Positions 42,568 through 52,234 of a stretch of DNA of 64,000 nt are shown here, piece after piece; the first letter of the stretch is position 1, and every line of letters begins with the position of its first letter. The translations under genes were made by a program, and so were the position numbers. The notes below the pieces were generated by a model. It ran no database searches, was not told the origin of the DNA, and saw nothing but the letters and a program-made list of their open reading frames with translations. The stretch lies in the NCBI RefSeq assembly GCF_007830295.1, contig NZ_VLKC01000002.1, forward strand, positions 2,964,200-3,028,199, given 5' to 3'. Origin of the DNA: Sporomusa sp. KB1. GTDB lineage: Bacteria > Bacillota > Negativicutes > Sporomusales > Sporomusaceae.

Positions 42568-43158
42568 ATGTCTGAACTTCTCAAAGGAGGCTGGATGATG
42601 CTGCCCTTGGCGCTGTGCTCCATCATTGCAGTCGCCATCATCATCGAACGTTATTTCTTCTTTAAACGCATGGGAAAGGCAGCTATAGCCGAAGAGGTGC
42701 TTGAGCTGGTTAATTACGGGCGCATTGACGATGCCCTGAGCCTAACAAAAAATTCATCATTGCCACTGGCAAAGGTGATGGCAGCCGGTATAACTCACCA
42801 GCTTGATGCCGCCAAAGCTATGGAATCGGCTGGAATTACCGAGTGCTCTGTTATGAAACGAGGTTTATCGGTACTTGATACCATTGTTACACTCTCTCCC
42901 CTGCTTGGCCTCCTGGGCACCATAATCGGCATGATCAACTCGTTCCAGATTATGGCCTTGGTCGGTACGGGACAACCCCATGCTGTTACCGGCGGAGTTG
43001 CTGAAGCGCTTATCGCCACCGCAACCGGTATAACTGTGGCAGTAATCGCTCTAATACCTTATAACTACTTTGTAGCCCGCATCGAGCGGGAAACCGAGGT
43101 AATTGAACACTATGCAACCCGGCTTGAAATGGCGCTGACCACGCAATCGCAGGAGTGA
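42568..43158 (+). CDS. exbB: ExbB/TolQ-type proton channel subunit
   Basis: About 196 residues from ATG 42568 (AAAGGA upstream). Three membrane segments: residues 10-27 (MMLPLALCSIIAVAIII), around 100-125 (LLGLLGTIIGMINSFQIM, the conserved MotA/TolQ/ExbB motif) and around 145-170 (IATATGITVAVIALIPYNYF). It forms the pentameric channel with ExbD. Lies 39 bp after tonB. Confidence 0.9.
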   Translation: MSELLKGGWMMLPLALCSIIAVAIIIERYFFFKRMGKAAIAEEVLELVNYGRIDDALSLTKNSSLPLAKVMAAGITHQLDAAKAMESAGITECSVMKRGLSVLDTIVTLSPLLGLLGTIIGMINSFQIMALVGTGQPHAVTGGVAEALIATATGITVAVIALIPYNYFVARIERETEVIEHYATRLEMALTTQSQE

Positions 43159-43160
43159 TG

Positions 43161-43592
43161 ACAATGAAAATAGCACGAAAACCAATGAAGAAGGCTCGCA
43201 TCGAGATTATCCCGATGATCGACACGATGTTTTTCCTGTTAGTGTTTTTTATGCTGGCTACCCTCTCAATGACAAACCAATCCGGCCTGCCGGTAAATCT
43301 CCCCCAGGCCAACGGTGTACAAGATGAAACAAAGCAGGTAGTGACGCTGACACTAACCCAGGATGGAAATATCTTTTATGATAAGCAACAAATCAACTCG
43401 CCAGCCGAAGCCGTGTCGCGTCTTACTCAACAAAACAAACGCGATCTGCTGCCGGCGGTAATAATTAATGCCGACCGCGGTGTTGAACATGGTCGCGTGG
43501 TTGAACTACTGGACGCCGTCCGTCAAAGCGGCATAATAAAGGTTGCCATAGCGGTAAAACCATCAGGTGATAGTACGGTAAACCACATGTGA
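43161..43592 (+). CDS. exbD: ExbD/TolR-type proton channel subunit
   Basis: About 143 residues. The N-terminal membrane helix contains IEIIPMIDTMFFLLVFFMLA with the essential Asp (MIDTMF); the periplasmic part is a TolR-like domain (VTLTLTQDGNIFYDKQQINS ... LLPAVIINADRGVEHGRVV). ATG 43161 is preceded by AGGAG at good distance; ATG 43155, overlapping the exbB stop, is too close to it. Last gene of the tonB operon, followed by a terminator. Confidence 0.9.
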   Translation, partial: TMKIARKPMKKARIEIIPMIDTMFFLLVFFMLATLSMTNQSGLPVNLPQANGVQDETKQVVTLTLTQDGNIFYDKQQINSPAEAVSRLTQQNKRDLLPAVIINADRGVEHGRVVELLDAVRQSGIIKVAIAVKPSGDSTVNHM

Positions 43593-43623
43593 TTTGCAGG
43601 CTAGCGATAACGAAAAACCATAT

Positions 43624-43675
43624 AAAGCGGGGCTGTGGATAACTTATTTCTAAGTTTTTCCACAGCCCCGCTTTA
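43624..43675 (+). terminator. Bidirectional terminator exbD / map
   Basis: AAAGCGGGGCTGTGGA-TAACTTATTTCTAAGTTTT-TCCACAGCCCCGCTTT between two convergent genes. Confidence 0.85.
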
Positions 43676-43676
43676 A

Positions 43677-44423
43677 TTACTGTTCAGTTAAAATTAACGG
43701 TCCGTTAGCTGTGATAGCAATCGTGTGTTCATATTGAGCAGAGAGTGTACCATCAACAGTTCTTGCTGTCCAGCCGTTTCGATCTATTTGGCACTGCCAT
43801 GTGCCGGTGTTAACCATTGGCTCTATCGTTATGACCATGCCTTCCTGCAAGCGGAGTCCTTTGCCCGGTTTACCATAGTGGAGAACAACCGGGTCTTCAT
43901 GAATCGTTCGTCCGATGCCATGGCCGCAAAAATCTCTAACAATGGAGAAGCCTGCGGTTTTCACACAGGTTTGTATAGCATGGCCAATATCCCCTAGCCG
44001 GCTTCCAGCCTGTGCTTGTTCAATGCCTTTGTACATAGATTCTTTAGTGATTTGCAACAGGCGTTTTGCCTCAGCAGAAATATTGCCGACTGAATAAGTC
44101 CAAGCTGAGTCGGCAAGGGCGCCGTTTAAGTTAACAACAAAGTCAATTGTTACAATATCGCCGTCTTGCAGTGGTTTGCTATTAGGAAATCCATGACAAA
44201 TTTGATCGTTAACAGAGGCACAGGTAGCATATTTATAACCCAGATAACCTTTTTGCTCAGGCGAAGCGTTCCGGTTTGCTAAATAATCTTCAACAAACTT
44301 ATCAATTTCTAATGTGGCAATACCCGGCTTGATAATTTTTCTGATTTCCTGGTGACAACAAGCCAGCATTTTACCTGCTTCATGCATCATTTTTATTTCC
44401 CGCTCGCTTTTTAATTCAATCAT
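43677..44423 (-). CDS. map: Methionine aminopeptidase, type I
   Basis: 248 residues. Metal ligands and motifs of type I MetAP: ICHGFPNSKPLQDGDIVTID (His near 79, Asp near 96), DSAWTYSVG (second Asp), GHGIGRTIHEDPVVLHYG (His near 170), MVITIEPMV (Glu near 204) and SAQYEHTIAITANG (Glu near 235). Removes the initiator Met from new proteins. No N-terminal zinc finger. It is a single gene, AGGAGGAATACC upstream. A housekeeping map near ribosomal genes is expected elsewhere, so this is perhaps an additional copy. Confidence 0.9.
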   Translation of the reverse strand: MIELKSEREIKMMHEAGKMLACCHQEIRKIIKPGIATLEIDKFVEDYLANRNASPEQKGYLGYKYATCASVNDQICHGFPNSKPLQDGDIVTIDFVVNLNGALADSAWTYSVGNISAEAKRLLQITKESMYKGIEQAQAGSRLGDIGHAIQTCVKTAGFSIVRDFCGHGIGRTIHEDPVVLHYGKPGKGLRLQEGMVITIEPMVNTGTWQCQIDRNGWTARTVDGTLSAQYEHTIAITANGPLILTEQ

Positions 44424-44518
44424 ACGAGGTATTCCTCCTCAATCAGCATAATTTTAATAAATTTTTCGAGATTAATGAAATTATATATATATGTATATTA
44501 TATGGATTTAAAAATTTT

Positions 44519-44590
44519 AAACGACCTCCTTTGCTTCTATAGATTGGTTGGCGAAACCACATTTATAAAGACAAAGGAGGCCTTTTTTCA
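44519..44590 (+). terminator. Long-loop intrinsic terminator
   Basis: ACGACCTCCTTTG / CAAAGGAGGCC with about 36 nt between the arms, then TTTTTT. It faces the GT2 gene at 44725, so it may be an attenuator. The loop contains GATTGGTTGGCGAAACC, similar to the inner hairpin of the leader family, but UGA/AG and the outer helix are absent. Confidence 0.6.
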
Positions 44591-44724
44591 GTTGTGATTA
44601 TCCCTAAAAAAGGGGTTGAAAAACACATGAGTTATGAATGTTTCTATTAGACGTCCTAGTTACCGCTTGATCATTGGAACAAACGGTATTATGGGAAATT
44701 CGATGAGAAGAGAGGGAGCGTATT

Positions 44725-45621
44725 ATGGGAACTGTTGCTATCGGCATGCCTGTTTATAATGGGGCGAAGTACATACAGTCAACCTTGCAATCGTTGCTAA
44801 ATCAGACTTTTTCCGATTTTAGCATTCTTATCTGCGATGATGGTTCGACAGATGGAACGTTAGACATCTGTCATGCTTTTGCGGCCAAGGATAAGCGCAT
44901 TAAAATTATCAACAATGAGACCCGGCTGGGTGGGGCCAGGAATTTCAATAAAACGTTTGACTTATCTGATGGAGAGTTTTTTATGTGGGCAAGCCAGGAT
45001 GACATTTTTCACCCGGACTATATTGCCAAGTGCTTAAAAAAACTCAAAGAATCGCCTGATTGTATCCTGGCGCTCAGTGAAATCGATTTTATTGATGAAT
45101 ATGGCAATAGTCGCGGCGCTGTTGATTACAGCAATATTGGCACCGCAGGGATGCCTGTGGAAATGCGCATCCGGGAAGTTTTCCGCAGAGTAGGCTGGTG
45201 GGCTATTTACGGTATTATCCGGCCTGAAATGCTGCGCCAAACCAAAATGTACCGGGGTGAGTTTGCGGGCGATGTTGTTTTAATTGTCGACATGTTATTG
45301 CAGGGGAATATGGCCAAAGTAGAAGAACCTTTATTTTTCTATCGCTTGCCACTGAATCCGGGAACAGTGGAACAAAATTTGCAGAGTATTGACCATACAA
45401 AAAAGTTGCCTGATAAACCATATACTGCTTTTTTGCAGTCGGTAATCAGATGCATTGCCGAATCAGACCACAGTATAGAAGACAAGTTAAAAACGATTAA
45501 TGTCTTAATTTGGACGATAGCGAACGAGAACGGGTTTATTAATGAAAAGTTAATTTATGAAAATATGTCCGACTATGTTTCTTTAGCACTGAGGAAAAAT
45601 TTATGTCTTATGAATTCCTGA
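44725..45621 (+). CDS. Family 2 glycosyltransferase
   Basis: 298 residues, GT-A fold: GMPVYNGAKYIQSTLQSLLN, ICDDGSTDGT (donor Asp), MWASQDDIFHPDY (DxD-like QDD, near residue 92) and a C-terminal acceptor region with RVGWWAIYG. Inverting sugar transfer for surface polysaccharide. GAGAGGGAGC upstream. First gene of a polysaccharide/LPS cluster continuing to 50407. Confidence 0.85.
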   Translation: MGTVAIGMPVYNGAKYIQSTLQSLLNQTFSDFSILICDDGSTDGTLDICHAFAAKDKRIKIINNETRLGGARNFNKTFDLSDGEFFMWASQDDIFHPDYIAKCLKKLKESPDCILALSEIDFIDEYGNSRGAVDYSNIGTAGMPVEMRIREVFRRVGWWAIYGIIRPEMLRQTKMYRGEFAGDVVLIVDMLLQGNMAKVEEPLFFYRLPLNPGTVEQNLQSIDHTKKLPDKPYTAFLQSVIRCIAESDHSIEDKLKTINVLIWTIANENGFINEKLIYENMSDYVSLALRKNLCLMNS

Positions 45622-45651
45622 TTGTTGGCAAAAATGGGAGGTGAATAAAAG

Positions 45652-46527
45652 GTGGCAAAAAAATACGATTTAGCTGTTGCTTACCGGATATATCCAGGAG
45701 TATCAAAAGTTCCACCGGTATTTAGTGATGATAAGTATATGTTATCTGAGCTATGTTTAAAGTCATTTAAAGAATCCTTAGGGTCACTTAAGGTAAAGTT
45801 GTGGGTGCTGTTAGATAATTGTCCAGCCAAATATACAGAGTTATTTAGAAAATATTTTGATGATGACTGCCTGGAATTGATTCAATTACCAGGAGAAGGC
45901 AATGCTGCTACCTTTAATCTGCAGCTACACATACTACTGGGACAAAAATATAGTGAATATGTTTATTTTGCGGAAGATGACTATCTATATTTACCTAATC
46001 AGCTGGAAAACATGGTTGAATTTATAAGATCTGACAGAGACGTGGATTTTGTTACACCTTATGATCATTTGGATTATTATACGATAAGCTTGCATGACCA
46101 TCAAAGGACGGTTAAAGCTTTTGGCAACAGACATTGGATGACCGCCGCCTCTACTTGTTTAACTTTTCTTACTACGAAAACTACATTACTTGACTCCTGT
46201 GCTATTTTTAATACCTATGTCCAGGGAAATTCGGATGCCGCTCTGTGGCTGAGTCTGACAAAATGCAAAATGTTTGATCTCGCAACCTGCTTAAAATATT
46301 TTTCCAAGGACTGGATTGCTTACCATTATCGACTAGCCTGGCATTGGTGCTGGTGGCAGTTACTATTTGGGCGCACCTATAAATTATGGGTGCCAATACC
46401 TACCAGTGCGATTCATATGGAAAACCAGTTCTTATCACCTACTATTGACTGGAATGAGTATCTTAAGCAGGAAGCAGCAAAACTGGCCAATGAATTAGGT
46501 CAGCAGACAACCTCAACTAAGATATAA
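45652..46527 (+). CDS. Putative glycosyltransferase, GT-A-like
   Basis: 291 residues, GTG start with GGGAGG upstream. The N-terminus KKYDLAVAYRIYPG, the stretch LKVKLWVLLDNCPAKYTELF, and YVYFAEDDYLYLP (EDD acid motif, near residue 105) point to a GT-A-like transferase. C-terminus rich in Trp (WHWCWWQLLFG). Donor and acceptor are unknown. It lies 30 bp behind the GT2 gene and 34 bp before ugd, probably in the same operon. Confidence 0.65.
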   Translation: MAKKYDLAVAYRIYPGVSKVPPVFSDDKYMLSELCLKSFKESLGSLKVKLWVLLDNCPAKYTELFRKYFDDDCLELIQLPGEGNAATFNLQLHILLGQKYSEYVYFAEDDYLYLPNQLENMVEFIRSDRDVDFVTPYDHLDYYTISLHDHQRTVKAFGNRHWMTAASTCLTFLTTKTTLLDSCAIFNTYVQGNSDAALWLSLTKCKMFDLATCLKYFSKDWIAYHYRLAWHWCWWQLLFGRTYKLWVPIPTSAIHMENQFLSPTIDWNEYLKQEAAKLANELGQQTTSTKI

Positions 46528-46561
46528 ATCCGGATACGGCAAAGAAGGGTGGGGAGAAATA

Positions 46562-47902
46562 ATGAATATTTGTGTTATTGGGACAGGCTATGTTGGTTTG
46601 GTAACAGGAACATGCTTTGCTGAAATGGGCAATAAGGTTTGGTGTGTGGATGTTGATACAGAAAAAATCGCTAGACTTAAGTCTGGTATATTGCCAATTT
46701 ATGAGCCGGGATTAAAAGAGCTGGTTATGAAAAATGTTGCTGAAGAACGGCTTGCTTTTTCCACTCAATTGGAAGAAGGACTAAAAGATGCTGTAGTTTG
46801 TTTTATTGCCGTTGGTACACCGCCAGGGGAAGATGGCTCAGCTGATGTTTCCTATGTTTTAGATGCTGCCAGCAACATTGGTGCGACTATGAATAAATAT
46901 CTGATAGTCGTAAATAAGTCTACTGTGCCTGTTGGCACTGCCGATAAGGTGAAAAATATTATCAAACAGCAATTGACAGTACGAGCTCAGGCTGACTTAG
47001 AATTTGATGTTGTATCAAATCCGGAATTTCTTAAAGAAGGGGCGGCAGTGGCAGACTTTATGCGTCCTGATCGAGTTGTTATTGGTACAGATAATGTGCG
47101 AACCGCAGAACTGATGAAGCAGCTATATGAGCCCTTTAGCCGCAATCAGCAGCCAATTTTAATTATGGACATTAAATCAGCCGAGATCACTAAATATGCG
47201 GCAAACGCCATGTTGGCAACCCGCATCAGCTTTATGAATGAGATTGCCCAGTTATGCGATAAAGTCGGCGGCGATATTGCCAATGTACGTTTGGGAATTG
47301 GTTCAGACAGCCGTATTGGTATGCAGTTTTTATATGCCGGTTCGGGGTATGGCGGGTCATGCTTTCCCAAAGACGTAAAAGAGCTTGTAAGTACAGGTTG
47401 TAAGAACGGAATAGCAATGGATGTTGTAAGTGCTGTTGAAGCTGTGAATGAGCGTCAGAAATATTACCTGGTGGATATGGTGAAAAAACGGTTTGGTGAG
47501 GCTTTAAATGGCAGAAGGTTTGCCCTTTGGGGTCTGGCCTTCAAACCCCAGACAGATGATATGCGCGAAGCTCCTTCGATCACGATAATCAAATCATTAA
47601 TTGACATGGGGGCAACCATTCAGGCCTATGATCCGGAAGCCATTGAACAGGCGAAAACAGTTCTTGGGGATTATGCGGCAAGTATTACCTATAGTAAAGA
47701 TATGCTGGAAGCAGTACAAAATGCAGATGCGTTGCTAGTGGTTACCGAGTGGCGGCAGTTCCGGCAGCCTGACTTTGTGGAGATAAAAAGCAAAATGAAC
47801 CAGCCGGTTATCTTTGACGGCCGGAATCAGTATCGAACTGAACAGATGGCGAGGCTCGGGTTCGAGTATTACTGCATAGGGAGAAGCTGCTATGTGCAAT
47901 AA
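46562..47902 (+). CDS. ugd: UDP-glucose 6-dehydrogenase
   Basis: 446 residues. Rossmann start [24 protein letters not shown]/substrate motifs [28 protein letters not shown], and the active-site Cys in [14 protein letters not shown] (near residue 261), [12 protein letters not shown] near 330. It makes UDP-glucuronate from UDP-glucose with 2 NAD+. The start has GGGGAG upstream and the end overlaps the next gene by 11 bp. It feeds the UDP-glucuronate decarboxylase directly downstream. Confidence 0.92.
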   Translation: MNICVIGTGYVGLVTGTCFAEMGNKVWCVDVDTEKIARLKSGILPIYEPGLKELVMKNVAEERLAFSTQLEEGLKDAVVCFIAVGTPPGEDGSADVSYVLDAASNIGATMNKYLIVVNKSTVPVGTADKVKNIIKQQLTVRAQADLEFDVVSNPEFLKEGAAVADFMRPDRVVIGTDNVRTAELMKQLYEPFSRNQQPILIMDIKSAEITKYAANAMLATRISFMNEIAQLCDKVGGDIANVRLGIGSDSRIGMQFLYAGSGYGGSCFPKDVKELVSTGCKNGIAMDVVSAVEAVNERQKYYLVDMVKKRFGEALNGRRFALWGLAFKPQTDDMREAPSITIIKSLIDMGATIQAYDPEAIEQAKTVLGDYAASITYSKDMLEAVQNADALLVVTEWRQFRQPDFVEIKSKMNQPVIFDGRNQYRTEQMARLGFEYYCIGRSCYVQ

Positions 47903-48863
47903 GCGAATTCTGGTTACCGGTGGCGCCGGCTTTATCGGCGCTCATTTATGTGCAAAGTTATTGCAGCAGGGCCATGAAGTCATTTGCCTGGATAATTATT
48001 TTACCGGCGCGAAAGCCAATGTGAGCAGCCTGTTAAACAATTCCCGCTTTGAGCTGGTAAGACATGATGTAACGTTACCGCTGCACTTCGAAGTAGATGA
48101 GATATATAATCTGGCCTGCCCGGCGAGTCCGGTACATTACCAGTATAACCCGGCCAAAACAACACAAACCAGTGTCTTAGGGGCAATCCATGTTCTTGAA
48201 CTGGCGCGTTTTCTGAAAGCCAAGGTCTTACAGGCATCTACCTCAGAAGTATATGGCGATCCTGCCATTCACCCTCAAGACGAAAGTTATTGGGGTAATG
48301 TAAATCCGATTGGTCCCCGTAGTTGCTATGATGAGGGCAAACGCTGTGCGGAAACGTTGTTTTTTGATTATCATCGTCAGTATGGCGTAAATAGTAAGGT
48401 TATCCGCATTTTTAACACCTATGGACCATTGATGAATTTAGCCGACGGCCGGGTGGTGAGCAATTTTATTGTTCAAGCTTTGCAAGGCCAGGATATCACT
48501 ATTTATGGCAACGGGACACAAACAAGGTCTTTTTGTTATGTGGATGATCTTGTTGAAGGAATGATTCGCATGATGGCGACAGAAAGCGGCTGCAGCGGTC
48601 CGGTTAATTTAGGGAATCCTTGTGAGTTGACGATGCTTAAATTAGCCGAAAATGTACTTAGGTTAACTGGTTCTAAATCAAAGCTGGTGTTTAAATCCTT
48701 GCCTCAGGATGATCCCAGACAACGTCATCCGAATATTGAATTAGCTAAATCAAAGCTTGCCTGGGAGCCTAAAGTGGCTTTGGAAGAGGGCTTGCAAAAG
48801 ACAATTGCTTATTTTCGCAAGGTATTAGCATTTCGCAGTTTCAGAGAGGAGCGATTGTTTTGA
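47892..48863 (+). CDS. UDP-glucuronate decarboxylase (UDP-xylose synthase)
   Basis: 323 residues, extended [35 protein letters not shown] (typical of UXS), the Ser/Tyr/Lys triad STSEVYGD and [19 protein letters not shown] and [18 protein letters not shown]. Converts UDP-glucuronate to UDP-xylose; coupled to ugd by overlap. The product presumably enters LPS or glycoprotein sugar. Stop overlaps the TTG start of the next gene (TTGA). Confidence 0.88.
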   Translation: MCNKRILVTGGAGFIGAHLCAKLLQQGHEVICLDNYFTGAKANVSSLLNNSRFELVRHDVTLPLHFEVDEIYNLACPASPVHYQYNPAKTTQTSVLGAIHVLELARFLKAKVLQASTSEVYGDPAIHPQDESYWGNVNPIGPRSCYDEGKRCAETLFFDYHRQYGVNSKVIRIFNTYGPLMNLADGRVVSNFIVQALQGQDITIYGNGTQTRSFCYVDDLVEGMIRMMATESGCSGPVNLGNPCELTMLKLAENVLRLTGSKSKLVFKSLPQDDPRQRHPNIELAKSKLAWEPKVALEEGLQKTIAYFRKVLAFRSFREERLF

Positions 48864-49864
48864 ATACCACTCTCCTTAGGCTCATTACCAAGCTGCAGAA
48901 TCGTAAGATTATGGTCATCGGCGACATGGTAGCTGATGTCTATGTTGAGGGGAAAATATCCCGCATTTCGCGGGAAGCGCCTGTGCTTATTTTGGAGCAC
49001 ATGGCAGAAACTGTTGTTCCGGGAGGAGCCGCCAATGCTGTGCATAATACGGCTGCCTTAGGCGGCTGTGTGTACGCCGTAGGCGTAGTTGGCGAAGATT
49101 ATGCCGGACAACAATTAACGCAGCACTTACAAATGAAGCAAGTTAATACAAATGGAATAATTATTGACCCCTCACGCCCCACAATTACGAAAACCCGGGT
49201 TATGGCCGGTGGACAAGCCACTGTACGGCAACAGGTTGTGCGGATTGACCGGGAAAAAAAAGAACCGCTATCAGGAAGCGGGCTGCAGGCTGTGAAAAAT
49301 TATATCTTATCCCATATTGAAAATATGGCTGGCGTAATCCTCAGCGACTACGGCAGTCAGACTGTACTGCCCGGCATTATACGCAGCGTTATTGACGGCT
49401 GCCAGAGGGCCGGAATTCCCTGTATAGTTGACTCGCGGTATAATATTAAGGCCTATACCGGTGTTACGGTAGTTAAACAAAACGAATCCGAGGCCGCCGC
49501 AGCGGTGGGGTACGAGATCGTTGATGAAAATACCCTGGTTACAGCCGGCTGGACTATTCTTGAGCGTCTAAATGCCCAAGCCGTGCTGATAACCTGTGGA
49601 CCGGACGGCATGACGCTGTTCGAGGCTTCCGGGAAAGTTTCGCAGATTCCTGTGACCAATAAAAGCGCAGTCTACGACGTTACCGGCGCCGGCGATACGG
49701 TAGTGGCAGCTATGATCCTGGCCTTGGCTGCCGGCGCATCGTATTTGGAGGCGGCGCGATTGGCCAATTTCGCGGCAGGTATTGTCGTCAGAAAGCTCGG
49801 CACAGCCACTACTACACCAGACGAACTTGCGGCAGCGATCAGCAGGTATCAATATCAAGTGTAA
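48860..49864 (+). CDS. hldA: D-glycero-beta-D-manno-heptose-7-phosphate kinase (RfaE domain I-like)
   Basis: 334 residues, TTG start. PfkB/ribokinase fold: [48 protein letters not shown] and the PfkB signature [18 protein letters not shown] (catalytic Asp). Corresponds to the N-terminal half of E. coli HldE; the adenylyltransferase half is the separate gene at 49931. Together they make ADP-heptose for LPS core or for protein glycosylation by heptosyltransferase-like enzymes such as the TPR-GT array. Confidence 0.85.
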   Translation: MNTTLLRLITKLQNRKIMVIGDMVADVYVEGKISRISREAPVLILEHMAETVVPGGAANAVHNTAALGGCVYAVGVVGEDYAGQQLTQHLQMKQVNTNGIIIDPSRPTITKTRVMAGGQATVRQQVVRIDREKKEPLSGSGLQAVKNYILSHIENMAGVILSDYGSQTVLPGIIRSVIDGCQRAGIPCIVDSRYNIKAYTGVTVVKQNESEAAAAVGYEIVDENTLVTAGWTILERLNAQAVLITCGPDGMTLFEASGKVSQIPVTNKSAVYDVTGAGDTVVAAMILALAAGASYLEAARLANFAAGIVVRKLGTATTTPDELAAAISRYQYQV

Positions 49865-49930
49865 CACTCTGTGCGGCTGAAGCCGTGGGATTCTTAGATG
49901 ATTAAATTGATTTTTTAGGATGTATATGAT

Positions 49931-50407
49931 ATGAAAACGGTGCAGCGTGATCAAATTAAAACGATTGCTGATACGCTTAAAGTGGCCGGCAAGGTTGTCG
50001 TATTTACCAACGGCTGTTTTGACCTGCTGCATAGCGGCCATGTCCGGTATTTAGCAGCGGCAAGAAGGCTGGGTGACTGCCTGATTATTGGTCTAAACAG
50101 TGATAAATCGATAAGAAGGCTAAAAGGAATGACCCGGCCGATAAACGGGCAAGAGGACAGGGCGGAAGTATTGTCCGCTTTGGCTGCAGTTGATTATGTG
50201 GTTATATTTGGTGACAATACTGCCACAGGATTGGTGGCGGCAATAAAGCCGGACATTTATGTCAAAGGGGGCGATTATCGTATTGAGGACATTCCTGAAG
50301 CCCAAGCAGTCTCAAGTTACGGCGGTAAAACAGTGTTAATTCCCCCTGTTCCCGGGCGGTCGTCGAGTAATATAATTAACAAAATAGTAAACATAATCCC
50401 CACCTAA
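49931..50407 (+). CDS. hldC: D-glycero-beta-D-manno-heptose 1-phosphate adenylyltransferase
   Basis: 158 residues. Nucleotidyltransferase motifs VVFTNGCFDLLHSGHVRYLA (HxGH) and a C-terminal ISSK-like RSSSNIINKI. Equivalent of the C-terminal half of HldE. It lies 66 bp behind the kinase, with GATGTATATGAT upstream (weak RBS AGGA). Its last codons (INKIVNIIPT) run into a perfect palindrome that serves as terminator, so the natural C-terminus may have been extended by that element. Confidence 0.88.
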   Translation: MKTVQRDQIKTIADTLKVAGKVVVFTNGCFDLLHSGHVRYLAAARRLGDCLIIGLNSDKSIRRLKGMTRPINGQEDRAEVLSALAAVDYVVIFGDNTATGLVAAIKPDIYVKGGDYRIEDIPEAQAVSSYGGKTVLIPPVPGRSSSNIINKIVNIIPT

Positions 50408-50438
50408 CATGTTAGGTGGGGATTATGTTTACTATTTT
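50381..50438 (+). terminator. Perfect palindrome / terminator at end of hldC
   Basis: AAAATAGTAAACATAATCCC-CACCTAACATGTTAGGTG-GGGATTATGTTTACTATTTT, a 29-bp perfect palindrome that includes the last coding bases and stop of hldC. It is much longer than the other terminators and abuts repeat R3, so it may be part of the mobile repeat. Confidence 0.75.
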
Positions 50439-50439
50439 G

Positions 50440-50530
50440 TTCCCGTAACTCCCGTAACCCTTCGGCCTTTGCTGGAAAAAGCGTTTCGCAGGAGAAAAGC
50501 CGGGCGGTATTCCGTTAAAAAATCCGTATA
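50440..50530 (+). repeat. Foldback repeat R3, copy 2
   Basis: CCCGTAACTCCCGTAACCC, TTCGGCCTTTGC, AAAAAGCG and GGAGAAAAGCCGGGCGGTAT match 575-665 with few changes; the copy stops near AAAAAATCCGTA, in the loop of the foldback of copy 1. Confidence 0.75.
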
Positions 50531-50641
50531 AAAAACCCAAAACCCCCGGGTTTCCCGAGGGCTTCCGTGGGTTGGTGATGAGACCATGGCAGTATAAGTA
50601 TCTCATTCATATACATTCAACGGAACGGAAAAATTAAACGA

Positions 50642-51934
50642 TCAACGAAGGCCCCGCTTTTCTAATTCTTGTTCGGTACTAACCAACTGAATGCAAAGAG
50701 CCAGCAATTCCATAGCTTGTTTTAAATCGGCTAATGGCGGGAATGTGGGAGCAAGCCGGATGTTTTTATCTTCCGGGTCTTTCCCGTAAGGAAAGGTGGC
50801 GCCGGCAGGGGTAAGTATGACCCCGGCGGCAGCGGTTTTAGCTACTACCTTTCGGGCACACCCGGGCAGTGTGTCAAGACTTATGAAGTAACCACCCTGT
50901 GGTTTGCTCCAGGCAGCCAATCCTTTATCTCCCAACCCGGCCTCCAGAGTCTCCAGCACTAAATCAAACTTAGGCTTGAGAATGGCTGCATGGCGGCGCA
51001 TATGAGCTTGAATTCCAGCCAGGTCTTTAAAAAAGCGGATGTGGCGCAGCTGGTTTATTTTATCAGGTCCGATGGTTTGGATGCTGATTTCTTTTTTTAG
51101 CCAGTTGATATTACTCTCACTGCCGGCTACCATGGCAATACCGGCACCGGGAAAGCTGACTTTGGAAGTGGAACCGAATATAAAAACCCTGTCAGGGTGC
51201 CCGGCTTTTTTACAGGCAGCAAGAATATTTACTAAGCAGGGCGGGGTAGCGGTCAGGTGGTGGATCGTATACGCGTTATCCCAAAAAATCCGAAAGTCGG
51301 GTGCTTTGGCAGGCATGGCTGCCAGTCGTTCCACCACAGCAGCAGAATACGTGATGCCGGAGGGATTGCTGTATTTGGGCACACACCAGATGCCTTTAAT
51401 TGACGAATCGGCGGCTACCAATTGTTCTACCTGATCCATATCCGGACCGTCGTGCAAATAGTTTATGGGAATCATTTCAATGCCTAAATATTCGCAGACA
51501 GCGAAATGCCGGTCATAGCCGGGGCTGGGGCAGAGAAATTTTACTTGCGGCAGTTTCCCCCAGGGAGTGGTACTGTCCGGCAACCCGCGCAACATAGCCC
51601 GGGCAATCAGATCATGCATCAGTGTCAAACTGGAATTGCCCCCGATTATGATTTCGCCAGGGCTTACTTCCAGGACCTGGGCGAAAAGTTCTTTGGCTTC
51701 CGGGATGCCGTCCACTGCGCCGTAAGTTCGGCAGTCAATACCATTGACCGCTTTATAATCGTTTTCCTTGAGACAATCAAAAAGTCCGGCAGACAGGTCT
51801 AATTGTTCAGGACAGGGTACGCCGCGGGACATATTCAGTGTAAGCTTTTGTGCCTGGAATTTTTCATAACTGCTGACCAATGTAGAATAGTGCTCTCGCA
51901 GCAGCAGGTCATTCATTTCGTTCAACTTGCTCAT
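50642..51934 (-). CDS. Class I aminotransferase, MocR/aspartate-type subgroup
   Basis: 430 residues from ATG 51934 (AAGGAGCG upstream). LNMSRGVPCPEQLDLSAGLF near residue 40, PLP-binding NAYTIHHL and the Schiff-base Lys in FIFGSTSKVSFPGAGIAMVA (about residue 255), and an Arg near 385 (NIRLAPTFPP). This is the fold-type I subgroup with the LxxxRGxPxPEQLDLS start (Pfam Aminotran_MocR), which includes bacterial aspartate aminotransferases. No DNA-binding domain. Single gene. Confidence 0.85.
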   Translation of the reverse strand: MSKLNEMNDLLLREHYSTLVSSYEKFQAQKLTLNMSRGVPCPEQLDLSAGLFDCLKENDYKAVNGIDCRTYGAVDGIPEAKELFAQVLEVSPGEIIIGGNSSLTLMHDLIARAMLRGLPDSTTPWGKLPQVKFLCPSPGYDRHFAVCEYLGIEMIPINYLHDGPDMDQVEQLVAADSSIKGIWCVPKYSNPSGITYSAAVVERLAAMPAKAPDFRIFWDNAYTIHHLTATPPCLVNILAACKKAGHPDRVFIFGSTSKVSFPGAGIAMVAGSESNINWLKKEISIQTIGPDKINQLRHIRFFKDLAGIQAHMRRHAAILKPKFDLVLETLEAGLGDKGLAAWSKPQGGYFISLDTLPGCARKVVAKTAAAGVILTPAGATFPYGKDPEDKNIRLAPTFPPLADLKQAMELLALCIQLVSTEQELEKRGLR

Positions 51935-51990
51935 TGTGCATCGCTCCTTTGTATTCATTATACAGAATTTTCTAGAGGATGGGAATACAT

Positions 51991-52019
51991 TTGACAATTG
52001 CTTTTTCTAGCGATATAAT
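51991..52019 (+). promoter_or_regulatory. Consensus promoter TTGACA-17-TATAAT
   Basis: TTGACA at 51991-51996, 17-nt spacer, TATAAT at 52014-52019, 35 nt before the first of two tandem leader motifs. Confidence 0.75.
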
Positions 52020-52052
52020 TAATGCAATTAAGATAAAATATAAAAACATCAT

Positions 52053-52112
52053 TGCTGACTGGTAAGAATCAGAGGCTATATTCCGTTATAGGGGATATGG
52101 CCTTTTTATTAT
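52053..52112 (+). promoter_or_regulatory. UGA/AG leader-terminator motif, copy 7 (tandem 1)
   Basis: GC, UGA (CTGA at 52055-52058), hairpin CUGGU-AAGA-AUCAG, AG, GC (AGGC at 52073-52076); terminator AGGCTATATTCC paired with GGGGATATGGCCT and a T run. Confidence 0.8.
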
Positions 52113-52145
52113 ACACTGGTTTCGGTGTAGATATTGTTAGTGTCA

Positions 52146-52212
52146 GGCTGATTGGAATAACCAAAGGCCAGGATTGCTTTATAGGCAATCCTGGCCTTTG
52201 GTTATTCTTACA
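52146..52212 (+). promoter_or_regulatory. UGA/AG leader-terminator motif, copy 8 (tandem 2)
   Basis: GGC, UGA (CTGA at 52148-52151), hairpin UUGG-AAUA-ACCAA, AG, GCC (AGGC at 52165-52168). Terminator AATAACCAAAGGCCAGGATT pairs perfectly with AATCCTGGCCTTTGGTTATT; the terminator here swallows the whole inner hairpin 3' arm. Second attenuator in the same leader. Confidence 0.8.
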
Positions 52213-52234
52213 AAAAGTTAAGGAGGGGAAAACT

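Noticed and set aside
44519..44590. Thirteenth copy of the leader motif before the GT2 gene
   Set aside because: The loop contains a similar small hairpin, but UGA, AG and the outer helix sharing the terminator arm are missing.
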